Assembly (NCBI GenBank): GCA_050246595.1
Contig: JBFWVT010000011.1
Location: forward strand, 26,293 to 90,292
Length of the DNA: 64,000 nucleotides
Source: DATARH01 sp050246595
Lineage (GTDB): Bacteria > Pseudomonadota > Alphaproteobacteria > ATCC43930 > CGMCC-115725
Direction: 5' to 3'
The notes below the pieces were generated by a model. That model saw nothing but the letters and a program-made list of their open reading frames with translations, had not been told where the DNA came from and made no database searches. Positions 1 through 8,151 of this stretch are shown here, in pieces. Position 1 is the first letter of the stretch. Each line of letters begins with the position of its first letter. Position numbers and translations under genes: made by a program.

Positions 1-1430
1 AAGAGGGCCGCATCCTGGCGCTGGAGGACGAATTCATCCTCGATCAGGGCGCCTATGTGCGCACTCACGGCGCCCGCGTCCCGGAAATGACCCTCGCGAT
101 GCTGCCCGGCCCTTATCTTGTGCCGGCTTATCGCGCGGTCTGCCGGTTTCGCCTGACCAACAAGACGCCGGCGGCGACCTATCGGGCGCCGGGCCGTTTC
201 GAGGGCAGTTTCGTGCGCGAGCGGCTGGTTGACGCGATCGCCGACCGGCTCGGTCTCGACCGGATCGCGGTCCGCCGCTGCAACCTGATCCCGGCCGGGG
301 AGATGCCGTTTACCCGGAAGCTGCGCGCCCTCGGCACCGAGGTGCGGTACGATTCCGGCGACTATGCGAGGCTACTCGACAAGGCGCTGGCGCGGATCGG
401 CTGGGACGCGCTGCAACAGGATCTGCGCCGCCGCCGCGAATCCGGCGAGCTGGTCGGGGCGGGGTTGGCGATCTTTGTCGAGAAGGGCGGTCTCGGGCCG
501 CTCGACGGCGCCAGGGTGACGGTCGATGCGACCGGCGCGGTCGAGCTGGTGACCGGCGGGTCGTCGGTCGGGCAGGGCATCGCCACCGCGATGGCGCAGA
601 TCTGCGCCGAGACGCTGGGGGTCGATTACCGCCTTGTGCGCGTCGTACTCGGCCAGACCGACCGCATCCAGTACGGGATCGGGGCGCACGCCTCGCGCGC
701 GTCGGTGATGACCGGCAACGCCACCCGCGCGGCGGCGCTCAAGGTTCGGGCCAAGGCGCTGGAGATGGCGGGCGCGCTGTTGCAGACCGCGCCGGACCAG
801 CTCGACATCATCGACGGCGTGGTGGTTCATCGCGACCGGCCCGGCGGTCCTTCAATCCCGCTCGCCGACATCGCCCGGCATCTGGCGCCGGATTCGCCGC
901 TGCTCGGCGAGCGCGCCCCGGGTTTGACGGCGGAGGGCTGGTTCCGCACCGAGCACATGACCTACCCCTACGGCGTGCAGATCGGCGTCGTGCGGATCGA
1001 CGGAGAGACCGGCAAGGCGAGTGTCGAGCGCTTTCTGCTGGCCTATGATATCGGCCGGGCGATCAACCCGATGCTCGTCGAAGGGCAACTGGTCGGGGGT
1101 CTGGCGCAGGGGATCGGCGGCGCACTGTCCGAGGAGTTCGTCTATGACGCATTCGGCGAGCCGCTCAGCGTCACCCTGGCGGATTATCTGCTGCCGACCC
1201 TGCGCGACATGCCGGCGGTCGATATTCTGGTGACCGAGGACGCGCCAAGCCCGTTCAATCCGCTCGGCATCAAAAGCGTTGGCGAGGGCGGCATCACCGG
1301 GGTCGGCGCGGCGATTGCGGCGGCGATCGACGACGCGCTCGGACTGCCTGTCGGCGTGACCCGGCTGCCGGCGACGCCGCAGCGCATCAAGGCGCTGCTC
1401 CGCGCCGGCAAGGGTGGAGCGCCGAGATGA
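1..1430 (+). CDS. Molybdenum hydroxylase (xanthine/aldehyde dehydrogenase family) large subunit, 5' partial
   Basis: Reading is open from base 3 with no start codon, so the N-terminal part lies before the window. What remains is about 475 residues of the molybdopterin cytosine dinucleotide-binding subunit of the xanthine dehydrogenase/CO dehydrogenase/aldehyde oxidoreductase family. Visible landmarks are a glycine-rich GSSVGQG cofactor loop, a conserved YRAPGRFEG segment, and the C-terminal GIKSVGEGG motif carrying the glutamate that acts as base in this family. These enzymes hydroxylate N-heterocycles, purines or aldehydes using water; the substrate cannot be read from sequence. The stop overlaps the start of the next gene (ATGA), so it is the head of an operon with an acyl-CoA ligase. 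The FeS and FAD subunits, if separate, would lie upstream. Confidence 0.88.
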   Translation, partial: EGRILALEDEFILDQGAYVRTHGARVPEMTLAMLPGPYLVPAYRAVCRFRLTNKTPAATYRAPGRFEGSFVRERLVDAIADRLGLDRIAVRRCNLIPAGEMPFTRKLRALGTEVRYDSGDYARLLDKALARIGWDALQQDLRRRRESGELVGAGLAIFVEKGGLGPLDGARVTVDATGAVELVTGGSSVGQGIATAMAQICAETLGVDYRLVRVVLGQTDRIQYGIGAHASRASVMTGNATRAAALKVRAKALEMAGALLQTAPDQLDIIDGVVVHRDRPGGPSIPLADIARHLAPDSPLLGERAPGLTAEGWFRTEHMTYPYGVQIGVVRIDGETGKASVERFLLAYDIGRAINPMLVEGQLVGGLAQGIGGALSEEFVYDAFGEPLSVTLADYLLPTLRDMPAVDILVTEDAPSPFNPLGIKSVGEGGITGVGAAIAAAIDDALGLPVGVTRLPATPQRIKALLRAGKGGAPR

Positions 1431-3082
1431 CCGGGCCGTTGCTGACCCTGCTCGACGCTCCAAAGCTGGCCGCCTATACGGCCGCCGGATGGTGGGGGAG
1501 CGAGACGCTTTACACGCTCGCTCTTCGCCGAAGCCGAGAGATGCCCGACGCCTTCGCGATCCGCGACCGGCATCGCCGGCTGAGCTACGCGGCGCTGGTT
1601 GCCGCCGCCGACCGGCTCGCGTTCTGGCTGGCCGGCCACGGGGTGCGGCCCGGCGAGCGGATCGCGGTCTGGCTGCCGAGCCGGGTCGAGACCGCGGTCG
1701 CGCTGCTGGCCTGCTCGCGTAATTCCTATGTCTGCTGCCCGTCGCTGCACCGCGACCATACCGTCGATCAGGTCGTGGCGCTGATCGACCGGATGCGCGC
1801 CGCCGCGATCATCGCGCAGCCGGGTTACGGCGCTGATGCCGAGCGATGCGACCTGTTTGCCGCACTGGCCGATCGCGATTTCCTGCGCTGCGCCTTGCCT
1901 GTCGGGTCGGAAGGCGAGGCGGCGTTCGCCGATTTGCCGGAACCGGCGGCCGACCGGCCGGCCGGCGACGACCCCAACAAGATCGCCTATCTGGCTTTCA
2001 CCTCCGGCACGACCGGCGCGCCAAAGGGTGTTCTGCACAGCGACAACACCCTGCTCGCCTCGGCGCGGATGATGGTGCGCGACTGGCGGCTCGACCGCAG
2101 CGTGCTCTACACGCTGAGCCCGCTGAGCCACAATCTCGGGCTTGGAGCCTTTATTACCACGCTGGCGGGCGGCGGCGAGCTGGTTGTCCACGATCTGCCG
2201 CGCGGGGCGAGCCTGCTCGACCGGCTGACCGAGACGAAGGCCGCTTTTGTGTTCGGCGTGCCGACCCATGCGCACGATCTTCTGGCGGAAATACGGGGGC
2301 GCGGTGTCGGGCGGATCGCCGGGTTGCGCGGGTTCCGCATCTCCGGCGCCGCGGCGTCGCCTTCGCTGATCGCCGAATTGCTGCGCCACGGGATCACGCC
2401 GCAAAGCGGCTACGGCATGACCGAGACCTGCTCGCACCAATATACGTTGCCGGACGATCCGCCGGAGCGGATCGCGCAGACCAGCGGGCGCGCCTGCGAC
2501 GGGTACGAAATCCGCATCTGGCGCGAGGACGATCCGGACCGCGCGGCGGCGCCGGGCGAAATCGGCGAGATCGGCGGGCGCGGCGCCAGCCTGATGCTCG
2601 GCTATTTCGACGACCAACGCGCGACCGAGGCGGCGTTCAACGCCGAGGGCTGGTTTACGACCGGCGATCTCGGCCGGCTCGACGAGGCCGGCTATCTGCG
2701 CATCACCGGCCGCAAAAAGGATGTCATCAATCGCGGCGGCCGCAAGATCTACCCGGCGCGGATCGAGGAGCTGGCGCTGCGCCATGCCGGGTTGGAGAAG
2801 GCGGCGGCGTTTCCGGTGGCCGACCCGCGTCTCGGGGAGCGGGTCTGTCTTGCCGTCGTGATGCGCGACGCCGCCCCGCTCGATCCCGAGGAGTTGTTGC
2901 GCCATCTCGATACGGCGGGTCTGCCCCGCTCCGAGATGCCGGAATTCGTGCTGCGATTGGACCGGATGCCGCTGACCGCGAGCGGCAAGATCGTCAAGCG
3001 AGAGCTGATAACGGGGGTTGCGGAGGGCCGCATGGCGCCCGTGCCGGTTCGCCTTCCCAGTACGCCGCCCGGAAAGGACTAG
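1427..3082 (+). CDS. AMP-dependent acyl-CoA synthetase/ligase
   Basis: A 551-residue ANL-superfamily enzyme, the usual length for an acyl-CoA ligase. The phosphate-binding loop TSGTTGAPKG is at about residues 192-201, the adenine motif GYGMTET near 330, the hinge segment TGDLGRLDEAGYLRITGRKKD near 415-435, and the catalytic lysine region ASGKIVKRE near the C-terminus. It should activate a carboxylic acid to its CoA thioester through an acyl-adenylate in the cytoplasm. The ATG overlaps the stop of the molybdenum hydroxylase, which suggests translational coupling. In this context it could activate a cyclic or aromatic acid; cyclohexanecarboxylate-CoA-ligase-type enzymes are the nearest in feel, but the substrate is inference. 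Confidence 0.9.
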   Translation: MTGPLLTLLDAPKLAAYTAAGWWGSETLYTLALRRSREMPDAFAIRDRHRRLSYAALVAAADRLAFWLAGHGVRPGERIAVWLPSRVETAVALLACSRNSYVCCPSLHRDHTVDQVVALIDRMRAAAIIAQPGYGADAERCDLFAALADRDFLRCALPVGSEGEAAFADLPEPAADRPAGDDPNKIAYLAFTSGTTGAPKGVLHSDNTLLASARMMVRDWRLDRSVLYTLSPLSHNLGLGAFITTLAGGGELVVHDLPRGASLLDRLTETKAAFVFGVPTHAHDLLAEIRGRGVGRIAGLRGFRISGAAASPSLIAELLRHGITPQSGYGMTETCSHQYTLPDDPPERIAQTSGRACDGYEIRIWREDDPDRAAAPGEIGEIGGRGASLMLGYFDDQRATEAAFNAEGWFTTGDLGRLDEAGYLRITGRKKDVINRGGRKIYPARIEELALRHAGLEKAAAFPVADPRLGERVCLAVVMRDAAPLDPEELLRHLDTAGLPRSEMPEFVLRLDRMPLTASGKIVKRELITGVAEGRMAPVPVRLPSTPPGKD

Positions 3083-3085
3083 AAG

Positions 3086-4081
3086 ATGCGAGCCGTCGTC
3101 GTCGAACAGTTCGGCCCCCCCGAGGCGTTGCGCGTCCGCGAAACACAAGCTCCGGTCCCCGGTCCCGGCGAGGTGCTGGTCGAGATCCACGCGGCGCCGG
3201 TCAATTATGTCGATGTGCTGGTGGTGGGCGGCGTCTATCAGTTCATGCCGACGCTGCCGTTCATCCCCGGCAAAAGTCCGGCCGGGACCGTTTCGGCGAT
3301 CGGCCCCGGCGTGACCTCGCTGGCGGTTGGCGACCGGGTTCTGGCGACCGCCGAATATGGCGGGTACGGCGAGGCCGTGACCTTGGAGGCCGATCAATGC
3401 CACCGCCTGCCGGACGGCCTGTCTTTTCCGGAGGCCGCCGCCATGGGGGTGGTTTACGACACTTCCTGGGTGGCTTTGCGCAGCCGGGCGCGATTGACGC
3501 CGGGCGAGACGGTGCTGGTGCTCGGCGCATCGGGCGGGGTCGGTCACGCTGCGACATATCTGGCGCGGGCGATGGGGGCGCGCGTCCTCGCCGGCATCTC
3601 GCGGCCGGAGCGCGCGGCGGCGGCGCGCGCGGCCGGGGCCGACGCGATCATCGACCTGTCGCGCGACAATCTGCGCGATTCGTTGCGCGAACAGGTCTAT
3701 GCCGAGACCGACGGGCGCGGCGCCGATGTCATCATCGATCCGCTGGGCGGACAGGTTTTCGAGGCGGCGATACGGGCGCTGGCATGGTGCGGCCGGCTGG
3801 TGGTGATCGGTTTCGCGGCCGGCGGCATCCCGGCGCTGCGGACCAACTATCTGCTGGTGAAGAATATCGAGGTCAGCGGTCTGCAAATCACCGATTACCG
3901 CAAGCGCCGACCGGGCGAGCTGCGGACCGCGTATTCCGAGATTTTCGGATTCCACGCTCTCGGTCTCGTCAAGCCGGCGCCCGTCACGGCCTTCGCGCTG
4001 GACGACGCCGGGACGGCGCTCGCCGGGGTACGCGACCGCCGCATCGACGGCCGCGCCGTCTTGCGGCTGCGTGCCGACTGA
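3086..4081 (+). CDS. Zinc-independent MDR-family quinone oxidoreductase/enoyl reductase
   Basis: A 331-residue medium-chain dehydrogenase/reductase of the NADPH:quinone oxidoreductase branch. It has the GroES-like N-terminal fold, no zinc-ligand cysteine/histidine set, and a Rossmann nucleotide loop VLGASGGVGHAA at about residues 145-156. It probably transfers hydride from NADPH to a quinone, enone or enoyl-CoA. The ATG starts three bases after the ligase stop, so it is in the same operon. The end of the gene is unusual: its last codons, stop and the following ribosome-binding site are duplicated in tandem (see the repeat at 4073-4112). Confidence 0.9.
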   Translation: MRAVVVEQFGPPEALRVRETQAPVPGPGEVLVEIHAAPVNYVDVLVVGGVYQFMPTLPFIPGKSPAGTVSAIGPGVTSLAVGDRVLATAEYGGYGEAVTLEADQCHRLPDGLSFPEAAAMGVVYDTSWVALRSRARLTPGETVLVLGASGGVGHAATYLARAMGARVLAGISRPERAAAARAAGADAIIDLSRDNLRDSLREQVYAETDGRGADVIIDPLGGQVFEAAIRALAWCGRLVVIGFAAGGIPALRTNYLLVKNIEVSGLQITDYRKRRPGELRTAYSEIFGFHALGLVKPAPVTAFALDDAGTALAGVRDRRIDGRAVLRLRAD

Positions 4082-4112
4082 ACGGAGAGAAAGCCGACTG
4101 AACGGAGAGAAA
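4073..4112 (+). repeat. Perfect 20-bp tandem duplication spanning a stop codon and ribosome-binding site
   Basis: Unit gccgactgaacggagagaaa occurs at 4073-4092 and again at 4093-4112. Copy one contains the TGA of the quinone oxidoreductase gene. Copy two contains the GGAGAG that serves the GTG start at 4116. The duplication leaves both genes intact and only lengthens the junction. Confidence 0.97.
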
Positions 4113-4115
4113 GAC

Positions 4116-5105
4116 GTGGCGAAACTTACGGTCAGTGTCGCGGGGGTCGATTACGACCGGACCCGCGCGATTTTCGACGGCACGGTGGGGATCGAGGGGT
4201 GCGAGACGATCTGTGTCGCGATGTCGCCGGAGGAGGCGTTTCACCGCGCGTTCCGTTACCAGGAATTCGACATCACCGAGCTGTCGCTGTCGAACACGAT
4301 GAACCTGGTCGCCAAAGGGACCTGCCCGTATATCGGGATCCCGGTGTTTCCCTCGCGCCTGTTCCGCCATTCCTCGATCTATATCCGCACCGATCGGGGC
4401 ATCGAGCGGCCCGAGGCTCTGCGCGGCAAGGTGGTCGGCGTGCCCGAGTACCAGATGACCGCGGCGGTGTGGGTCCGCGGCATCCTGCGGGACGAGCACG
4501 GTCTGCGCGCCTCGGAGGTGAAATGGCGCAATGGCGGGCTGGAGCAGCCGGGCCGCGAGTCGCGCGTGCCGCTCGCCCTGCCTCCGGAAATCGAATTGCA
4601 GCCGATCCCGGCCGACGAGACCCTGTCGGCGCAGCTCGACGACGGCAGGCTCGATGCGCTGATCTCGGCCCTGGCGCCGTCCTGTTTTGGTCGCAACCCG
4701 AAGGTGCAGCGCCTGTTTCCGGATTACCGCGCGGCCGAGGAGGCGTATTTCCAACGCACCCGGATGTTCCCGATCATGCATCTGGTCGGCATTCGCCGCT
4801 CGCTGGTCGAGCGGCACCCCTGGCTCGCGGTCAATACCTACGTTGCCTATTTGAAGGCGAAGGAGCTGTGCTATCGGCACATGGAGACAATCGGGCACCT
4901 GTTCACAACGCTGCCCTGGCCGGTCGAGGAGTTCCAGCGCGCCCGCACCCTGATGGGCGAGGATTTCTGGAGCTATGGGGTCGAGCCGAACCGCCGCGAG
5001 CTGGAGGCGGTGGCCCGCTATGCGCACGAGCAGGGGATCAATCCGCGCGAAGTGGCGCCGGAGGAGCTGTTCGCCCCCTCGACATTGTCCCTGGCGAAAA
5101 TCTGA
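4116..5105 (+). CDS. Pht5-like (4,5-dihydroxyphthalate decarboxylase/periplasmic-binding fold) protein
   Basis: About 329 residues from a GTG start at 4116. That start is preceded by GGAGAG at 4104-4109; an in-frame upstream GTG at 4071 lies inside the previous gene and is unlikely. The sequence resembles the family annotated as 4,5-dihydroxyphthalate decarboxylase, which shares the type 2 periplasmic-binding fold with ABC-transporter binding proteins. Conserved-looking segments include the FDITELSLSN and LRGKVVGVPEYQMTAAVWVRG stretches. No signal peptide is visible, which favours a cytoplasmic enzyme over a transporter component. With the molybdenum hydroxylase, CoA ligase and reductase it closes a catabolic operon, perhaps for an aromatic or heteroaromatic acid. 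The exact reaction is unproven. Confidence 0.75.
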   Translation: MAKLTVSVAGVDYDRTRAIFDGTVGIEGCETICVAMSPEEAFHRAFRYQEFDITELSLSNTMNLVAKGTCPYIGIPVFPSRLFRHSSIYIRTDRGIERPEALRGKVVGVPEYQMTAAVWVRGILRDEHGLRASEVKWRNGGLEQPGRESRVPLALPPEIELQPIPADETLSAQLDDGRLDALISALAPSCFGRNPKVQRLFPDYRAAEEAYFQRTRMFPIMHLVGIRRSLVERHPWLAVNTYVAYLKAKELCYRHMETIGHLFTTLPWPVEEFQRARTLMGEDFWSYGVEPNRRELEAVARYAHEQGINPREVAPEELFAPSTLSLAKI

Positions 5106-5140
5106 CGCCTTCCGGCCGCGCCGGCGCGGCCGATCGGTGC

Positions 5141-5938
5141 TCAGCCCAGCGCGACATCGAGAAACATCATCACGACCAGACCGACCATCAGACCGGTCGT
5201 GGCATGCGTCTTCATGCCCCGACGATGCGTCTCCGGGATGATCTCGTCGCTGACGACAAAGAGCATCGCCCCGGCGGCGAGGGCCAGCCCCCACGGCAGC
5301 AGAAAATGGGCCAGGGTCACGGTGCTTGCGCCGATCAGACCGCCCAACGGTTCGACAAGACCGGTCAGAAACGCGACCAGCACCGCCTGCGTTTTGGTGT
5401 AGTTGATCGCCAGCAGCGAGACCGCGACAGCCAGACCCTCGGGCATGTTTTGCAGCGCTATTCCGGTCGCGAGCGCAACCCCGTTCGCGATGTCGCCGCC
5501 GCCGAACCCGACGCCGACCGCCAGCCCTTCCGGAAAGTTGTGCAGCGTGATCGCGATGACGAACAGCCAGATCCGGCGGAACCGCGCCGACTGCGGCCCC
5601 TCCCGCCCGAGAATGAAATGCTCGTGCGGCACGTAGCGGTGAATCGCCCAGAGACCGGCCGCCCCGAGCAGAACGCCGCCGCCGACCAGCGTCACCGCCC
5701 CGACCTCGCTGGCGCCCTGTTCCTGCGCCGCCTCCAGCCCCGGAATAATCAGCGAGAAGAACGCGGCCGCCAACATCACGCCGGCGGCAAAGCCCAGCAG
5801 GACATCCTGCGCTTCCTCGGAAATCCGCCGCACCGCGAGGATCGGCAGGGCTCCCACCCCGCTGGCCAGACCGGCCATCAGGCTCCCCAGCGTGCCGAGA
5901 AGGATCGGCGATGCCTCGTCGAGCGAGCCGAACAGCAT
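5141..5938 (-). CDS. ZIP family divalent metal transporter
   Basis: A 265-residue inner-membrane protein with about eight hydrophobic segments. It carries the ZIP signatures HNFPEGLAVGVGFGGG and NMPEGLAVAVSLL in adjacent helices, where the histidine and glutamates form the metal-binding centre in this family. It likely takes up zinc or a related divalent metal. It lies convergent to the preceding operon with a 35-bp gap. No regulator such as Zur is next to it. Confidence 0.9.
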   Translation of the reverse strand: MLFGSLDEASPILLGTLGSLMAGLASGVGALPILAVRRISEEAQDVLLGFAAGVMLAAAFFSLIIPGLEAAQEQGASEVGAVTLVGGGVLLGAAGLWAIHRYVPHEHFILGREGPQSARFRRIWLFVIAITLHNFPEGLAVGVGFGGGDIANGVALATGIALQNMPEGLAVAVSLLAINYTKTQAVLVAFLTGLVEPLGGLIGASTVTLAHFLLPWGLALAAGAMLFVVSDEIIPETHRRGMKTHATTGLMVGLVVMMFLDVALG

Positions 5939-6084
5939 GACCTCTTACCTTGCCGCCCGCCTCCGGTTGACAGCCGGCACACGGGCCATGACCGCTGGCG
6001 TCAGGCATCCGTGGTGCTCGGACGGGCCGGTCCCAGGCAGTCATGCGCACGGGATCACGCGGGTGTTCCGACGGCAATCGCCGT

Positions 6085-6230
6085 CTTATACCAACCGCCC
6101 GAGACCTTGGCGCATGTCGTTCGTGGCCGTCCCCGGACTTGATCCGGGGATTGGCCCGTGGCCCTTCAGCCCACGCACCTGATCCGTGGGCATCCAGGAG
6201 CCAAGATCGATACCGGCTGGAATTACCCCC
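6085..6230 (-). repeat. Short interspersed MITE-like repeat, copy 1
   Basis: Reading the minus strand, the element begins with gggggtaattccagccgg and ends with a segment whose plus-strand form is ttataccaaccgcccgag. Its interior contains the same strings as copies at 11477-11699 and 38954-39180: gtgggctgaagggccacggg, a gatccgggg palindrome, and an acgacatgcg segment. Ends and core match best with 38954-39180 in the opposite orientation. Its left end supplies the stop codon of the small gene at 6223-6396. No reading frame for a transposase is present. Confidence 0.8.
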
Positions 6231-6396
6231 GCGTCGTCCGGTAGTGTCGGACCATGTCGGGAAGCTGCGACAGCACAACCACCAAGGCCACCGCGCCAAG
6301 CGTGATCCCGGCGATCCGGCATGTCGTCATCGCGGCGCCCCCGCCTCTGCGCGCCGGCAGCCAATCCCGCCGCAGCGGTGCGATCGCCCGTTCCAT
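6223..6396 (-). CDS. Small single-pass membrane protein (DUF6893-like)
   Basis: A 57-residue open frame. A strong GGAGGAG ribosome site precedes the ATG at 6396. The protein has a basic N-terminus, then one hydrophobic segment at about residues 28-44 (GITLGAVALVVVL), followed by LPDMVRHYRTTRG. A short helix followed by a LPD-basic tail is typical of tiny DUF6893-type proteins found in alphaproteobacteria; this match is from memory. A second ATG at codon 23 is possible. The TAA stop lies within the terminal bases of the repeat at 6085-6230, so the native C-terminus may have been altered by that insertion. Confidence 0.5.
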   Translation of the reverse strand: MERAIAPLRRDWLPARRGGGAAMTTCRIAGITLGAVALVVVLSQLPDMVRHYRTTRG

Positions 6397-6556
6397 CGGC
6401 TCTCCTCCGTTTCATCCGAATTCCCAATCAACACGCGGGCCGATCGTTTGGCGTCATCCGCGGCGATGGCGGGAATGATGATCCGGCATACCCGTGCCGC
6501 GCCCGATACTCGCGGCGGGTACGGAGGGAAGCGCGCCTCCGCAGAGGCAGTCGGGC

Positions 6557-7144
6557 CTATTCGGCGGCGTCGGCGACGATCAGCCGTCCCTCGTCATCGA
6601 CCGACAGACCGGTCCGGCGCGCCGCCTCGATCACGCTCGGGTGCCAATCGACCTTGCCCGGATCGGGACCGCCGACGATCGCGATCAAGGTCGCCTCGGG
6701 ATCGTCGCCGGCGTTGCGGAAGCCGCGGTAAATCCCGATCGGCACATTGACGATGTCGCCCTGCTGCAATGTCACGCAGCGCTCGGTATCGCCTTCGAGC
6801 CAGAAAATCTCCCACGGTCCCCTGGCGGCGATAAACACCTCCTCGGTCGGGTGGCGATGCAGCGCCGCGCCGTGACCCTTTGGCGTATGGCGCACATAGG
6901 TCACCGCGAAGCCGTGCGCCGGCGCCTGGATTTTCGGCTTCAGGTCGGGATCGCCCATGTTCTCGACAACGCCCATCCCGATGATGTTGATGATCTCGCG
7001 CCGGTAGCCGGGGAGGCGCTGATCGAGAAATGCCAGCTCGGAGCCTTTCATCGCGCCGAGCCGGGCGACATTCCGCGTTTCCATCTCCGCGACCGAAACA
7101 GCTTCCGCTTTTTGATCGCGCAAGCGGGGATCGGTATAAGTCAT
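6557..7144 (-). CDS. Cupin-domain protein
   Basis: A 195-residue protein starting at ATG 7144 behind a GGAAAGGGG purine-rich site. The cupin metal-binding motif 1 is seen as H-x-H with a downstream glutamate in HRHPTEEVF, followed by a G-x-x-P-like segment (GDIVNVPIGIYRGFRN) as motif 2. It is probably a small metal-binding beta-barrel that binds or oxidises a small molecule. An N-terminal arm of about 80 residues precedes the barrel. It is a single gene, transcribed away from the stress-type membrane protein at 7307. Function unknown. Confidence 0.8.
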   Translation of the reverse strand: MTYTDPRLRDQKAEAVSVAEMETRNVARLGAMKGSELAFLDQRLPGYRREIINIIGMGVVENMGDPDLKPKIQAPAHGFAVTYVRHTPKGHGAALHRHPTEEVFIAARGPWEIFWLEGDTERCVTLQQGDIVNVPIGIYRGFRNAGDDPEATLIAIVGGPDPGKVDWHPSVIEAARRTGLSVDDEGRLIVADAAE

Positions 7145-7306
7145 CGCACGCCCCTTTCCGCTCAGGACATCCCACCGACCCTGACATGCACCCGGTCCCG
7201 GTTCAAGCCGCACGCGGCGGCCGCGAAACGTTCCGTGCGGGGAGCATTCAACACTGTTCGATGTTTGCCTGTTAGGAGAATTGCGATCCCGAACAGGAGC
7301 GTCACA

Positions 7307-7771
7307 ATGCAGACGACCGGCGACAGGAATACGGGGATGGCGGCAAGTCAGAACCCGACCGATCAGCGTAACCGGAGCGGTGCGGCCGGCCCGGCGACCG
7401 AGTTGGGACGCCATTACGGCGAGCACGGTCATCCGGCGACGACAAACGCCGGCCCGGCGGCGCAGGACTCCGCCCGCGATGTCAGTCTCGGCGAGCAGGC
7501 GCGCTCGGCCGCGACCGGTGCCGCGGAAGCGGCGCGCGACGCGGCGAACCGCGCCCGCGAGCAGGTTGGTCCGGCGGCCCAGGCGGTCTATGACCAGGGT
7601 GCGCGCGCCGGTCAGTACGTCACGCGCAACGTCCACGAATACCCGGCGACGGCGCTGCTGATCGCCGCCGCGGTCGGATACGGTCTGGCCTACCTGCTCC
7701 ACGGCGGCGGGCATTCGTCGCGCCGGGGCCGCCATGAGTTCCACAACCGCTACGACCAGGGGGCGCATTGA
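7307..7771 (+). CDS. Hydrophilic protein with C-terminal membrane anchor (ElaB/YqjD/DUF883-like)
   Basis: A 154-residue protein from ATG 7307, with an AGGAG site at 7295-7299. The first 110 residues are polar and rich in alanine, arginine and glutamine (AATGAAEAARDAANRAREQV), likely helical or disordered. A single hydrophobic segment TALLIAAAVGYGLAYLLHGG follows, then a histidine- and arginine-rich tail. This layout matches DUF883 proteins such as ElaB and YqjD, which anchor ribosomes to the inner membrane in stationary phase. The assignment is by architecture only. Confidence 0.65.
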   Translation: MQTTGDRNTGMAASQNPTDQRNRSGAAGPATELGRHYGEHGHPATTNAGPAAQDSARDVSLGEQARSAATGAAEAARDAANRAREQVGPAAQAVYDQGARAGQYVTRNVHEYPATALLIAAAVGYGLAYLLHGGGHSSRRGRHEFHNRYDQGAH

Positions 7772-7781
7772 CAAGGTGCGT

Positions 7782-8003
7782 ATGGGCCGGCTCGGAGCGG
7801 AGGGAGTGACGGTGGCGGAACCTGCGGCGGACATGCCCTACATCGACACGGCCGAGCAATACCGGGAGGCCGTCGAGGAAGTGCTGCGGCTCGAAGAGGC
7901 GCAGGAGGGCAGCCCGGAATTCGAACGGCGGCAGGCCCTGCGCGCCGCGCTTGCCGACTACGAACGACGCCGAACGCCGCCACGGCCGCCAGGATTGCTT
8001 TAG
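7782..8003 (+). CDS. Small acidic helical protein resembling the N-terminal arm of HigA-type antitoxins
   Basis: Up to 73 residues. Possible starts are ATG 7782, GTG 7806 and GTG 7812; the last has GGAGGG a few bases upstream. The core DTAEQYREAVEEVLRLEEAQ followed by EGSPEFERRQALRAALADYE resembles the segment that precedes the helix-turn-helix in HigA-like antitoxins. Here the protein stops at that point, with no DNA-binding domain and no toxin gene beside it. It sits 10 bp after the membrane-anchored protein and may be co-transcribed. Confidence 0.55.
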   Translation: MGRLGAEGVTVAEPAADMPYIDTAEQYREAVEEVLRLEEAQEGSPEFERRQALRAALADYERRRTPPRPPGLL

Positions 8004-8151
8004 CGCCGGACACAAGCGGGAGGGGTCGCGCTCGAACCGGGCGCGGAGACACGACCTCCGCAGCCGCTCGCCCGCCGCGAGGCGCGGTCGGATGCGGCGG
8101 TGTGCCGGCGGCACCCCATATTGACGCCGACTCTTCAGGATGGAGGCATTG

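Noticed and set aside
1184..3955. Long minus-strand open frame of about 920 codons opposite the ligase and reductase genes
   Set aside because: It is the antisense shadow of recognisable plus-strand enzymes in high-GC DNA. The composition is arginine/glutamine-rich with no conserved domain.
3984..6299. Minus-strand open frame of about 770 codons spanning the Pht5-like and ZIP genes
   Set aside because: It runs antisense to the Pht5-like gene and out of frame with the ZIP gene, has low-complexity composition and no domain.
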